Shown here piece after piece: positions 1 to 9,732 of a stretch of 51,950 nt of DNA; positions within the stretch are counted from its first letter, which is position 1; every line of letters begins with the position of its first letter. The DNA comes from Stutzerimonas xanthomarina (GTDB lineage Bacteria > Pseudomonadota > Gammaproteobacteria > Pseudomonadales > Pseudomonadaceae), in assembly GCF_003935375.1 (NCBI RefSeq), contig NZ_RHQM01000021.1, forward strand, positions 1 through 51,950. Direction: 5' to 3'. The notes beneath the pieces are model-generated. The model did not search any database. It was given only the letters and a program-made list of their open reading frames with translations, and was not told where the DNA came from. The position numbers and the translations under genes are program-made.

Positions 1-1
1 T

Positions 2-77
<76 letters not shown>

Positions 78-122
78 GGATTTATCGTCTCTCGACGCGC
101 GATGTCGAACATCGCTTAATAA

Positions 123-198
123 TGGCGTCCCCTAGGGGACTCGAACCCCTGTTACCGCCGTGAAAGGGCGGTGTCCTAGGCCACTAGACGAAGGGGAC
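123..198 (-). tRNA. tRNA-Glu (TTC anticodon)
   Basis: The reverse strand gives a 76-nt tRNA beginning GTCCCCTTCG and ending in encoded CCA. The anticodon stem CCGCC/GGCGG closes a loop with TTC. It sits between two identical tRNA-Ala genes and directly downstream of the glutamyl-tRNA synthetase gene, so charging enzyme and substrate are neighbours. Confidence 0.97.
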
Positions 199-272
199 GC
201 AAACCCTTCAAGCGCAACCTGTATCGCTTATGCGGCAAATACAAGCTGGTGGCAAATTCTGCTCTTCGAGAT

Positions 273-348
<76 letters not shown>

Positions 349-366
349 ATCTCGAGGACGGGGCGC

Positions 367-395
367 ATATTAGGGGCGCCCCCAAGTAGTGTCAA
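367..395 (-). promoter_or_regulatory. sigma-70 promoter of the tRNA operon
   Basis: On the reverse strand TTGACA (390-395) is followed after exactly 17 bases by TAATAT (367-372). The segment between the -10 box and the tRNA begins GCGCCCCG, a GC-rich discriminator of the kind found at stringently controlled stable-RNA promoters. Stringent control is an inference; the hexamers are seen directly. Confidence 0.85.
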
Positions 396-513
396 CAACA
401 ATTTCCAACGGGCCGAAGTTTTTTTGGCATTAGGAACAACTACTTACCACCGACGAATGGTAACGCCACCACCTCGGGGCGATGCTGGTCACAAGCACCG
501 CCCCTCCCCGCAC

Positions 514-1995
514 TCAGACAATCGACGCCGCGAGCTTCTCCCACTCCTTGGCTTCCTTCTTCGACGCGCCACCGAGCAACTCGAGTGCATTGCGCAGGCG
601 GAAGCGCGTCAGATCCGGGCCGAGAATCTCCATCGCGTCGAGTACCGATACCGAACTGGCCTGCCCGGTGATGGCGGCGAACATCAGCGGCATCACATCG
701 CGCAGCTTGAAGCCAAGATGTTCCGCCACCTGGGTGATGCACGCGGTGATGCGCTCCTTCTCCCACTGGCGCAGTGCTTCCAACTTCCACAGAATCAGCT
801 GCATGACCTGGCGCACCTGCGTCGCATCGAGCTTCTTGTGCGCGAACAATGCGGGGTCGAGCGGCAATGCACCGGAGAAGAAGAAGCCAGCCAATGGCGC
901 AATCTGGCTGAAGGTTTCCACGCGCTGCTGCACGTGCGGCGCGATCTGCATCATGTACTGCGGATTGAATGCCCACTTCTGCACTTCGGCAGCGAACTGT
1001 TCGACCGGGAGTTCGCGCAGCCACTGGCCGTTCAGCCAGGAAAGCTTCTCCAGATCGAAGATCGGTCCGCCGAGCGATACGCGATTGATGTCGAAGTGCT
1101 CGATCATCTCGTTCAGCGTGAATTTCTCGCGCTCGTCAGGCATCGACCAGCCCATGCGCCCGAGGTAGTTGAGCATCGCCTGTGGCAGAAAACCCATGCG
1201 CTCGTAGAAGGTCACCGAGGTCGGATTCTTGCGCTTGGAGAGCTTGCTCTTGTCGGGATTGCGCAGCAGCGGCATGTAGCACAGCTGCGGCTGCTCCCAG
1301 CCGAAGTACTCGTATAGCTTGATCAGCTTGGGCGCCGACGGCAGCCACTCTTCGCCACGCAGCGCATGAGTGATGCCCATCAGGTGGTCATCGACCACGT
1401 TGGCGAGGAAGTAGGTCGGCAGGCCATCGGCCTTCATCAGTACCTGCATGTCCATGCGATCCCACCCGATCTCGACGGTGCCGCGCAGCATGTCGTTGAC
1501 CTGACACACGCCTTCGCCCGGCACCTTCATCCGAATTACATGGGATTCACCAGCAGCGATGCGACGCTGAGCTTCGGCCGGATCGAGGTGCATGCAATGG
1601 CCGTCATAACGCGGCGTTTCCTTGTTCGCCATCTGCTCGGCACGCACCTGATCCAGGCGCTCGCTGCTGCAGAAGCACGGGAACGCATGGCCCTTGCTGA
1701 CCAGCTCGTCCGAGTACTTCTTGTAGATATCGCCGCGCTCGCTCTGCCGGTACGGGCCATGCGGACCGCCAACGTCCGGACCCTCGTCCCACTCGATGCC
1801 CAGCCAGCGCAGCGCATCGTAAATCTGCCGCTCGGATTCACGGGTCGAGCGCACCTGATCGGTATCCTCGATGCGCAAGATGAACTGGCCACCGTGCTGT
1901 CGGGCGAAGCAGAGGTTGAACAGCGCAATGTAGGCAGTACCGACGTGGGGATCGCCGGTCGGTGATGGCGCGATGCGGGTGCGAACCGTGGTCAT
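514..1995 (-). CDS. gltX: glutamyl-tRNA synthetase
   Basis: Class I aminoacyl-tRNA synthetase that charges tRNA-Glu in the cytoplasm. The 493-residue protein has the normal family length. The N-terminus carries the HIGH-type signature as PHVGT at residues 16-20, and a KLSKR motif, the KMSKS equivalent, lies about halfway along. The frame is open for eight more codons upstream, but the ATG at 1995 is chosen because it gives the usual MTTVRTR start and has a purine-rich GAGAG stretch in ribosome-binding position. The gene is followed by the tRNA cluster, whose own promoter makes it independent. Identification is firm. Confidence 0.98.
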   Translation of the reverse strand: MTTVRTRIAPSPTGDPHVGTAYIALFNLCFARQHGGQFILRIEDTDQVRSTRESERQIYDALRWLGIEWDEGPDVGGPHGPYRQSERGDIYKKYSDELVSKGHAFPCFCSSERLDQVRAEQMANKETPRYDGHCMHLDPAEAQRRIAAGESHVIRMKVPGEGVCQVNDMLRGTVEIGWDRMDMQVLMKADGLPTYFLANVVDDHLMGITHALRGEEWLPSAPKLIKLYEYFGWEQPQLCYMPLLRNPDKSKLSKRKNPTSVTFYERMGFLPQAMLNYLGRMGWSMPDEREKFTLNEMIEHFDINRVSLGGPIFDLEKLSWLNGQWLRELPVEQFAAEVQKWAFNPQYMMQIAPHVQQRVETFSQIAPLAGFFFSGALPLDPALFAHKKLDATQVRQVMQLILWKLEALRQWEKERITACITQVAEHLGFKLRDVMPLMFAAITGQASSVSVLDAMEILGPDLTRFRLRNALELLGGASKKEAKEWEKLAASIV

Positions 1996-2091
1996 GAATG
2001 CTCTCGGACGGTAGGACATACGGAAAGGGGACGAATGTTAGCAGGCGCTGCGCAGCCGGCTCCAGCCGAACACCATGAGGTTGGGCCGAGA

Positions 2092-2109
2092 GCGTCTCTA
2101 AGGAGACGC
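2092..2109 (-). terminator. possible hairpin downstream of uvrB
   Basis: GCGTCTC and GAGACGC form a 7-bp stem around a TAAG loop between the uvrB stop and the gltX start. No T-run follows on either strand, so it is at best a weak or factor-assisted terminator. Confidence 0.3.
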
Positions 2110-2150
2110 CCCGAGGCAGACCGAAACGGTCGATCCGCCAGAATAGCTTG

Positions 2151-4166
2151 CTAGACCTGCAACAAGCGCTCGCGCAGCTTGTGAATTTCGTCGCGCGCTT
2201 CAGCGGCCGCCTCGAACTCCAGATCGCGCGCCAGGCTCAGCATTTTCTCTTCCAGCTGACGAATCCGCTTGGTGATCTCGCTCGGCGAACGCAGTTCGTT
2301 CTCGTAACGCGCACTCTCCTCCGCCGCTTTCGCCTCGCCGCGCCGCTTCTTGCTGCGCGAGCCCGGCACGGTTGCGCCTTCGAGGATGTCCTGCACGTCC
2401 TTCTTCACGCCCTTGGGCACGATGCCGTTGGCCTCGTTGAAGGCGAGCTGCTTGTTGCGCCGCCGCTCGGTTTCGTCCATGGCGCGCTGCATGGACCCGG
2501 TGATGTTGTCGGCATACAAAATCGCGCGACCGTTGAGATTGCGCGCCGCGCGGCCGATGGTCTGGATCAGCGAGCGCTCTGAACGCAGGAAGCCTTCCTT
2601 GTCCGCATCGAGGATCGCCACCAGCGACACCTCAGGCATATCCAGGCCTTCGCGCAGCAGGTTGATGCCTACCAGCACATCGAAAGTGCCCAGCCGCAGG
2701 TCGCGGATGATCTCGACCCGCTCCACGGTATCGATGTCCGAATGCAGGTAGCGCACGCGCACATCGTGATCACTCAGGTAGTCGGTCAAGTCCTCGGCCA
2801 TGCGCTTGGTCAGCGTGGTGACCAGCACCCGCTCCTCCTTGACCACGCACTTGCGAATCTCCGACAGCAGATCGTCGACCTGGGTCAGCGCAGGACGCAC
2901 CTCGATCTGTGGATCGACCAGGCCCGTCGGACGCACGACCTGCTCCACCACGCGGCCAGCATGTTCGGCTTCGTAAGGTCCGGGTGTCGCGGAGACGAAG
3001 ATGGTCTGCGGGCAGATCGCCTCCCATTCGTCGAAGCGCATCGGCCGGTTATCCAGCGCCGATGGCAGACGGAAGCCATACTCCACCAGGGTTTCCTTGC
3101 GCGAGCGGTCGCCCTTGTACATCGCACCGACCTGCGGCACCGAAACGTGGGACTCGTCGATCACCAGCAGCGCATCGGCCGGCAGGTAGTCGAACAGCGT
3201 CGGTGGCGGCTCGCCGGCATCGCGCCCGGACAGATAGCGCGAGTAGTTTTCGATGCCGTTGCAGTAACCCAGCTCCATGATCATTTCCAGATCGAAACGC
3301 GTGCGCTGCTCAAGGCGCTGCGCCTCCACCAGCTTGTTCTGACTGCGCAGGTAATCGAGCCGCTCGCGTAGTTCGTCCTTGATCTTCTCTATCGCGTCGA
3401 GCAGGGTTTCCCGCGGCGTTACGTAGTGGCTCTTGGGATAGAAGGTGAAGCGCGGCAGCTTGCGGATCACCTCCCCGGGCAGCGGATCGAAGGCCGACAG
3501 GCTCTCCACCTCATCATCGAACAGCTCGATGCGCACCGCTTCGAGATCCGATTCCGCCGGGAAGATGTCGATCACGTCGCCACGCACACGGAAGGTCGCA
3601 CGAGCGAAATCCATGTCGTTGCGGGTGTACTGCAGCCCGGTCAGCCGGCGCAGCAGCTCGCGCTGATCGAGCCGATCACCACGATCGACGTGCAGGACCA
3701 TCTTCAGGTATGACTGCGGATCACCCAGACCGTAGATGCACGACACAGTGGTGACGATGATCGCATCCGGGCGCTCCAGCAGCGCCTTGGTTGCCGACAG
3801 ACGCATCTGCTCGATGTGATCGTTGATCGATGCATCCTTCTCGATGAAGGTGTCCGACGACGGCACATAGGCTTCCGGCTGATAGTAGTCGTAGTAGGAA
3901 ACGAAATACTCGACCGCATTGTTCGGGAAGAACGCCTTGAACTCACCATAGAGCTGCGCGGCCAGCGTCTTGTTCGGTGCCAGCACCAGCGTAGGCCGCT
4001 GCACATGGGCGATGACGTTGGCGACGCTGAAGGTCTTGCCCGAGCCCGTAACGCCCAGCAGCGTCTGGTGCGACAACCCCGCCTCGATGCCTTCGATCAT
4101 CTGCCGAATGGCCTCCGGTTGATCGCCGGCCGGCTTGAAACGGGTGACCAGTTCGAACTTGGACAT
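2151..4166 (-). CDS. uvrB: excinuclease ABC subunit B
   Basis: DNA-damage recognition helicase of nucleotide excision repair; it receives damaged DNA from UvrA and recruits UvrC. The 671 residues match the usual length. Visible parts in order: Walker A GVTGSGKT at residues 38-45; the tyrosine-rich beta-hairpin beginning [12 protein letters not shown] near residue 90, which wedges between the strands; a DESH helicase motif near the middle; and a C-terminal UVR coiled-coil (the last 40 residues) that binds UvrC. The ATG start gives the standard MSKFELVT N-terminus. The gltX/uvrB neighbourhood is typical of Pseudomonas. Confidence 0.98.
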   Translation of the reverse strand: MSKFELVTRFKPAGDQPEAIRQMIEGIEAGLSHQTLLGVTGSGKTFSVANVIAHVQRPTLVLAPNKTLAAQLYGEFKAFFPNNAVEYFVSYYDYYQPEAYVPSSDTFIEKDASINDHIEQMRLSATKALLERPDAIIVTTVSCIYGLGDPQSYLKMVLHVDRGDRLDQRELLRRLTGLQYTRNDMDFARATFRVRGDVIDIFPAESDLEAVRIELFDDEVESLSAFDPLPGEVIRKLPRFTFYPKSHYVTPRETLLDAIEKIKDELRERLDYLRSQNKLVEAQRLEQRTRFDLEMIMELGYCNGIENYSRYLSGRDAGEPPPTLFDYLPADALLVIDESHVSVPQVGAMYKGDRSRKETLVEYGFRLPSALDNRPMRFDEWEAICPQTIFVSATPGPYEAEHAGRVVEQVVRPTGLVDPQIEVRPALTQVDDLLSEIRKCVVKEERVLVTTLTKRMAEDLTDYLSDHDVRVRYLHSDIDTVERVEIIRDLRLGTFDVLVGINLLREGLDMPEVSLVAILDADKEGFLRSERSLIQTIGRAARNLNGRAILYADNITGSMQRAMDETERRRNKQLAFNEANGIVPKGVKKDVQDILEGATVPGSRSKKRRGEAKAAEESARYENELRSPSEITKRIRQLEEKMLSLARDLEFEAAAEARDEIHKLRERLLQV

Positions 4167-4462
4167 TTCGCCTCTCTAGGTAACATATGCGAGCTTGGCA
4201 GCCGGACTTTCGAACAGCCATCCAGCGGTTTGGCGCGACAGCCAGCGGATCCTGAAATCCGCCACCAGCGATGGGCGCGCAGAGCCGAGAAACCGCCCAT
4301 CTTTCCAGTACGCAAAACGCACCGAAAGTGATCAGAAAACCTCGGTAGCATATCGCAGGCAACAGGCTTGACCGCTATACTACCGCCCCGTTTGCGCATC
4401 ACCCTGCGCGCCGACGCGAGGGTGGTGAATCTAGTCACTCTTCTCTTTCGAGCCCCCTCACC

Positions 4463-5659
4463 ATGAGTTTGTTCTCTGCTGTCGAAATGGCGCCGCGCGA
4501 TCCTATCCTCGGCCTCAATGAAGCCTTCAACGCCGACACGCGGCCGAACAAGGTCAACCTCGGTGTCGGTGTCTACTACAACGAAGAAGGTCGCATTCCA
4601 CTGCTGCGCGCCGTGGTCGAGGCCGAGCATGCCCGCATCGCTGCCCACGCGCCCCGCGGCTATCTGCCGATCGAGGGCATTGCCGCTTATGATGCTGCCG
4701 TACAGAAGCTGCTGTTCGGCAACGATTCTCCGCTGATCGCCGAAGGCCGGGTGGTGACTACCCAGGCGCTCGGCGGAACCGGCGCACTCAAAGTCGGCGC
4801 AGACTTCCTCAAGCGCCTGCTGCCGGACGCCGTGGTTGCCATCAGCAATCCGAGCTGGGAAAACCATCGCGCGCTGTTCGAGTCGGCCGGTTTCCCGGTC
4901 CAGAGCTACAGCTACTATGACGCGAGCAATCACGGCATCGATCGCGCCGGCCTGCTGCAGGACCTGAAGAACCTGCCACCCCGCTCCATCGTCGTGCTGC
5001 ACGCCTGCTGCCACAACCCGACCGGCGTCGATCTGAACCTGGATGACTGGAAACAGATCCTCGACGTGCTGCGTGCCCAGGATCACGTGCCGTTCATCGA
5101 CATCGCCTACCAGGGCTTCGGCGACAGCATCGAAGAGGACGCCGCCGCCGTGCGCCTTTTCGCCGAGTCGGGCATGACCTTCTTCGTTTCCAGCTCGTTC
5201 TCCAAGTCCTTCTCGCTGTACGGCGAACGCGTCGGCGCGCTGTCGATGGTCACCCAGAGCCGCGAGGAGTCGGCTCGCGTTCTGTCGCAGGTCAAGCGCG
5301 TGATCCGCACCAACTATTCCAACCCGCCGACCCACGGCGCCACGATCGTCTCCGCGGTGCTCAACAGCCCGGAACTGCGCGCCATGTGGGAAGCCGAGCT
5401 GGGCGAGATGCGCAGCCGCATCCGCGAGCTGCGTCTGAGCATGGTCGAGCAACTAGCGGCCAAAGGCGCGAAGACGGACTTCAGTTTCGTTGCCGCCCAG
5501 CGCGGCATGTTCTCCTACTCCGGCCTCACGGCCGAGCAGGTCGAGCGACTGCGTGTCGAGTTCGGCGTCTACGCCATCAGCACCGGTCGAATCTGCGCAG
5601 CCGCACTGAACCGCAACAACATCGGTCACGTCACTGACGCCATCGTTCAGGTGCTCTGA
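4463..5659 (+). CDS. aromatic/aspartate aminotransferase, class I
   Basis: PLP-dependent transaminase moving amino groups between aspartate or aromatic amino acids and 2-oxo acids. The 398 residues match the AspC/TyrB family. The PLP-binding lysine is Lys248 in SSSFSKSFSLYGERVG; the SNPSWENH motif (128-135) and CHNPTG (183-188) are also present. It is transcribed divergently from uvrB. The 296-bp gap contains a TATACT -10 candidate at 4376-4381 without a clear -35 box. Substrate choice between aspartate and tyrosine/phenylalanine cannot be read from the sequence, so no symbol is given. Confidence 0.93.
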   Translation: MSLFSAVEMAPRDPILGLNEAFNADTRPNKVNLGVGVYYNEEGRIPLLRAVVEAEHARIAAHAPRGYLPIEGIAAYDAAVQKLLFGNDSPLIAEGRVVTTQALGGTGALKVGADFLKRLLPDAVVAISNPSWENHRALFESAGFPVQSYSYYDASNHGIDRAGLLQDLKNLPPRSIVVLHACCHNPTGVDLNLDDWKQILDVLRAQDHVPFIDIAYQGFGDSIEEDAAAVRLFAESGMTFFVSSSFSKSFSLYGERVGALSMVTQSREESARVLSQVKRVIRTNYSNPPTHGATIVSAVLNSPELRAMWEAELGEMRSRIRELRLSMVEQLAAKGAKTDFSFVAAQRGMFSYSGLTAEQVERLRVEFGVYAISTGRICAAALNRNNIGHVTDAIVQVL

Positions 5660-5666
5660 CTCCAGC

Positions 5667-5694
5667 CGCCCGGGGCCCTCTCAGACCCCGGGCG
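5667..5694 (+). terminator. hairpin after the aminotransferase gene
   Basis: CGCCCGGGG (5667-5675) pairs perfectly with CCCCGGGCG (5686-5694) around a 10-base loop, seven bases after the stop codon. The stem is strong but no T-run follows, so termination is likely but not certain. Confidence 0.5.
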
Positions 5695-5721
5695 CGGCGT
5701 CGTTCCTAGCGGCGCAAAGGG

Positions 5722-5749
5722 TTGACTTCTCTTTTGCAAACAGTAGGAT
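5722..5749 (+). promoter_or_regulatory. promoter of tRNA-Asn
   Basis: TTGACT (5722-5727) and TAGGAT (5744-5749) are separated by 16 bases and lie 12 bases upstream of the mature tRNA end. Confidence 0.65.
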
Positions 5750-5761
5750 ACGCACCGTTGT

Positions 5762-5837
5762 TCCGCGATAGCTCAGTCGGTAGAGCAAATGACTGTTAAT
5801 CATTGGGTCCCTGGTTCGAGTCCAGGTCGCGGAGCCA
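5762..5837 (+). tRNA. tRNA-Asn (GTT anticodon)
   Basis: A complete 76-nt tRNA with encoded CCA. The anticodon stem AATGA/TCATT encloses a loop with GTT. Its last 22 bases belong to a 102-bp segment repeated perfectly 149 bp downstream. Confidence 0.97.
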
Positions 5838-5917
5838 AATTTCAAAGCCTCGGTTGATACCGGGGCTTTTTTGTTGCCGCTGGACTCTCACCAGGGACTG
5901 AGTCCCAGGTTATTCGC
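5816..5917 (+). repeat. 102-bp direct repeat, copy 1 (tRNA-Asn 3' end + terminator)
   Basis: This segment starts inside the T-arm of tRNA-Asn and runs through CCA, the terminator and a further 45 bases. It is identical base for base to 5965-6066. Each copy ends with an inverted repeat GGACTC...GAGTCC. The two copies are separated by 47 unrelated bases rich in short palindromes. Confidence 0.95.
5845..5872 (+). terminator. rho-independent terminator of tRNA-Asn
   Basis: AAGCCTCGG pairs with CCGGGGCTT (one G-T pair) around TTGATA and is followed by a run of six T residues. It begins eight bases after the tRNA. Confidence 0.9.
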
Positions 5918-5964
5918 TTCGCTCACCCCTTCGGGGCCGCGCTGAAGCGCGTTCAGCTTCGCTG

Positions 5965-6066
5965 TCGAGTCCAGGTCGCGGAGCCAAATTTCAAAGCCTC
6001 GGTTGATACCGGGGCTTTTTTGTTGCCGCTGGACTCTCACCAGGGACTGAGTCCCAGGTTATTCGC
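5965..6066 (+). repeat. 102-bp direct repeat, copy 2
   Basis: Exact copy of 5816-5917, offset by 149 bp. It contains only the last 22 bases of tRNA-Asn, so it cannot make a tRNA. A duplicated tRNA 3' end is the usual footprint of site-specific integration, but a plain tandem duplication would look the same. Confidence 0.95.
5994..6021 (+). terminator. duplicated copy of the tRNA-Asn terminator
   Basis: Identical to the terminator at 5845-5872, carried in the second repeat copy. It lies 49 bases beyond the stop of the converging VanZ-like gene. Confidence 0.8.
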
Positions 6067-6069
6067 GTC

Positions 6070-6432
6070 CTACTCGGTCAGCGGTTCGCCCAGCCGCTGA
6101 CGCCACCAGCCCTGCGCCACAACCGAGCAGCCCCAGCCCAGCAGCACGCCCAACACATTGGCCAGCATGTCCCAGCGCGAGGCGGTCCGATAAGGCAGCA
6201 TGCCCTGCCCGATCTCGATCGACAGTGCCGCAATAACTGTCAGACCCAGCCCCCACAGGAATGGCACCCGCGGGAACGCCAGACGAAGGGTGAACGCCAG
6301 TGCGGCGAAACCCAGCAGATGATGCAGCTTGTCTTGCTGATCGAACAGCTGAGGTACCGGTTCCGGCTTCAAGCCGTTGAACAGGACGACCGCCAGCACG
6401 ATCAGAAAGGGCAGCATTCGCATATAGGGCAT
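6070..6432 (-). CDS. VanZ-like membrane protein
   Basis: A 120-residue protein made largely of hydrophobic helices: roughly residues 5-20, 40-55, 57-75 and 85-105. The pattern of a short loop rich in D, K and H (QQDKLHHLLGFAALAF), an IEIGQG segment and RTASRWDMLANVLG is typical of the VanZ family. Despite the name, members outside enterococci have no shown role in glycopeptide resistance and the function here is unknown. It ends four bases before the second copy of the tRNA-Asn repeat. Confidence 0.75.
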   Translation of the reverse strand: MPYMRMLPFLIVLAVVLFNGLKPEPVPQLFDQQDKLHHLLGFAALAFTLRLAFPRVPFLWGLGLTVIAALSIEIGQGMLPYRTASRWDMLANVLGVLLGWGCSVVAQGWWRQRLGEPLTE

Positions 6433-6560
6433 CAGGTGGCGTCTCTCACTTCAAGGGATCAAACAGAACAGAGGGAAACACCCTCACCGCGACCTCTGAC
6501 CCGGGAAAGACCATAAAGATCAACGCGTCAGCCGAGCGGCGTTCTTCAGCAGAGCGGCAC

Positions 6561-6592
6561 AAAAAAATGCCCGCATCCTTCGATGCGGGCAT
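6561..6592 (-). terminator. rho-independent terminator of grxD
   Basis: ATGCCCGCATC (6567-6577) and GATGCGGGCAT (6582-6592) form a perfect 11-bp stem with a CTTC loop. On the reverse strand it is followed by seven T residues. It lies 29 bases beyond the grxD stop. Confidence 0.93.
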
Positions 6593-6620
6593 CAGCAAAG
6601 CCTACGCGGCCAGACCGGGC

Positions 6621-6947
6621 TTAGGCCTCGGTCTTGCCGACAGCGGACTTGATCAGGGTCTGCAGCTCGCCGTTCTCGAACATCTCGAGGATGATGTCGC
6701 TGCCACCGACCAGCTCACCATTCACCCACAGCTGCGGGAAGGTCGGCCAGTTGGCATAGGTCGGCAGGCTGGCACGAATTTCCGGGTTCTGCAGGATGTC
6801 GACATAAGCGAACTTCTCGCCACAGCCCATTACCGCCTGGGTCGCGCGAGCGGAAAAACCGCACTGCGGGGCGTTGGGCGAACCCTTCATGTAAAGCAGC
6901 ACCGGGTTGTTGGCGATCTGTTCTTTGATGGTTTCGATGATATCCAT
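6621..6947 (-). CDS. grxD: monothiol glutaredoxin, Grx4 type
   Basis: Cytoplasmic glutaredoxin that carries or transfers iron-sulfur clusters with glutathione. The 108-residue protein has the CGFS active site at residues 29-32. Conserved WPTFPQLWVNGELVGG and GGSDI segments form the glutathione-binding face. Length and motifs match single-domain Grx4 of enterobacteria and pseudomonads. It is a single gene ending at a strong terminator. No upstream iron-regulator site was recognised. Confidence 0.96.
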   Translation of the reverse strand: MDIIETIKEQIANNPVLLYMKGSPNAPQCGFSARATQAVMGCGEKFAYVDILQNPEIRASLPTYANWPTFPQLWVNGELVGGSDIILEMFENGELQTLIKSAVGKTEA

Positions 6948-7219
6948 GGAGTACCTCGGCTAGACACGGTTGCCGCGCATTGTAACGGAAAAAGCGTGGG
7001 AAAGCCGAGCGGAGGACTCGGCTTTGTTGCGGCGCAAAGGCCGTCAGCACGGCGATTCAGCCCACCGGAGGCCGTGGGCTGCGGATTTGCGCCTATGCTC
7101 GCTTTCTGGATAAGATCGCGCCTTTCCCGTTTCGTCGCTCCCCGTGCGACCCCCAGTCGTCGGTCCCCTTTTTCTGTCGAAAAGCACTGGATCGCGCTGC
7201 GGCAATAAAGGTAGTTGAT

Positions 7220-8136
<917 letters not shown>

Positions 8137-8140
<4 letters not shown>

Positions 8141-9234
8141 AACACGAGCCGCCGCTGCTGCAACTGCGTGACCTGGCCTGCGGCTACGGCGAGCAGAGCA
8201 TCGTCCAGCACCTCAACCTGCATCTGAACCGCGGCGACATCGGCTGCCTGCTGGGCCCGTCCGGTTGCGGCAAGACCACTACGCTGCGTGCCATCGCCGG
8301 CTTCGAGCCGGTGCACCAGGGCGAAATCCACCTGGCGGAGTCGGTCATTTCCCGCTCGGGCTTCACCCTGGCGCCGGAGAAGCGCCGCATCGGCATGGTC
8401 TTTCAGGACTACGCGCTGTTTCCCCATCTGACCGTGGCGGAAAACATTGCCTTCGGGATTCGCAAGCAGCCTGACTGCTCGCGAATCGTCTCCGAGATGC
8501 TCGAACTGGTGCACCTGGCCGCCCTTGGCAGACGCTATCCGCACGAGCTCTCCGGGGGACAGCAGCAGCGCGTCGCACTGGCCCGCGCCCTGGCGCCCGA
8601 GCCTGCACTTTTGCTGCTGGACGAGCCGTTCTCCAACCTCGACGTCGAACTGCGTCGGCGCCTCAGCCATGAGGTGCGCGAGATCCTCAAGGCACGCAAC
8701 ACCAGCGCCATTCTGGTTACCCACGACCAGGAAGAAGCCTTCGCCGTCAGCGATCAGGTCGGCGTGTTCAAGGACGGTCGCCTGGAGCAGTGGGACATCC
8801 CGTTCAACCTTTACCACGAACCGCTGACGCCCTTCGTGGCCAGCTTTATCGGCCAGGGCTATTTCATCCGCGGGCAGCTGCTAGACCCGGAAACCGTGCA
8901 GACCGAACTCGGTGTGATTCGCGGCAACCGCGCCTACACCTGGCCGGCAGGCAGCTCGGTGGATGTGTTGCTGCGCCCGGATGACATCGTCTACAAGCCG
9001 GACAGCCCGCTGCGGGCGCTTATCGTCGGCAAGACCTTCCTCGGCGCGTCGACGCTGTACCGGCTGCAGCTGCCCACCGGCAATCAACTGGTGGCGATCT
9101 TCACCAGCCATGCGGACTACCCCACCGGGCAGGAAGTCGGCATCGCCATCGCCGCCGACCATCTGGTGGTATTTCCGGCACAGGGCAGCGTCGCCGCCCA
9201 TGAAACGCTGCAGCCGACAACAGCGGCGCGCTAA
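8137..9234 (+). CDS. ABC transporter ATP-binding protein, Fbp/Pot type
   Basis: Cytoplasmic ATPase of an importer, 365 residues. Walker [10 protein letters not shown] starts near residue 40; the signature [14 protein letters not shown], Walker [13 protein letters not shown] and the switch histidine in LVTHDQEEA follow. The C-terminal 120 residues form a TOBE-like regulatory domain, as in ferric-iron and polyamine importers. The start is the ATG overlapping the argF stop. No permease or binding-protein gene lies beside it, so it is an orphan ATPase. Coupling to argF may hint at an amino-acid or polyamine substrate, but that is speculative. Confidence 0.9.
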
Positions 9235-9713
9235 CCCTTCTGCCGGCGCTGGCGGAAGAACTCGCTGAGCACCGCCCCGCACTCCTCGGCCAGCACGCCG
9301 CCCTCGACCAGCACCCGGTGGTTGAGAAAGCCCTGATCGAAAAACTGGCCGCGACTGACAACCACGCCGGCCTTCGGCTCGGTGGCGCCATAGACGACGC
9401 GCTGGATCCGCGAATGCACGATCAGACCGGCGCACATGCTGCACGGCTCCAGCGTGACGTAGAGCGTCACGCCGGGTAGCCGATAGTTCTGCAGCACCTG
9501 CGCCGCATCCCGCACCGCGACCATTTCCGCATGAGCACTGGGGTCGTGTCGGGAGATCGGGCAGTTGAAGCCGCGCCCAATGATCTGCCCATCCTGCACC
9601 AGCACAGCGCCGACCGGCACCTCTCCCAACGCAGCGCCCTGCGCCGCCAGCGCCAGGGCTTCGCGCATGAAGCGCTCGTCCTGGCTGCGGTCGATTATCT
9701 GCGGCTTCCTCAC
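9231..9713 (-). CDS. tadA: tRNA-specific adenosine deaminase
   Basis: Deaminates A34 to inosine in the wobble position of tRNA-Arg(ACG). The 160-residue protein has the zinc and catalytic residues of the cytidine deaminase fold: HAE at 61-63 (His ligand and proton-shuttling Glu) and PCSMC at 90-94 (Cys91 and Cys94). Length fits TadA. It converges on the ABC ATPase gene, their stop codons overlapping at 9231-9234. In pseudomonads tadA usually follows guaA and a multicopper oxidase gene; here guaA has been moved about 40 kb away. Confidence 0.95.
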   Translation of the reverse strand: MRKPQIIDRSQDERFMREALALAAQGAALGEVPVGAVLVQDGQIIGRGFNCPISRHDPSAHAEMVAVRDAAQVLQNYRLPGVTLYVTLEPCSMCAGLIVHSRIQRVVYGATEPKAGVVVSRGQFFDQGFLNHRVLVEGGVLAEECGAVLSEFFRQRRQKG

Positions 9714-9732
9714 TGCCCTACTCCGCCCTGTC

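Noticed and set aside
1787..1798. Copy of the att-like string TCCCACTCGATG inside gltX
   Set aside because: It encodes a normal part of GltX (Ile-Glu-Trp-Asp) and has no accompanying integrase or stop; a chance match to the guaA tail.
4097..5452. Long reverse frame opposite the aminotransferase gene
   Set aside because: Antisense to a clearly conserved gene; no family features.
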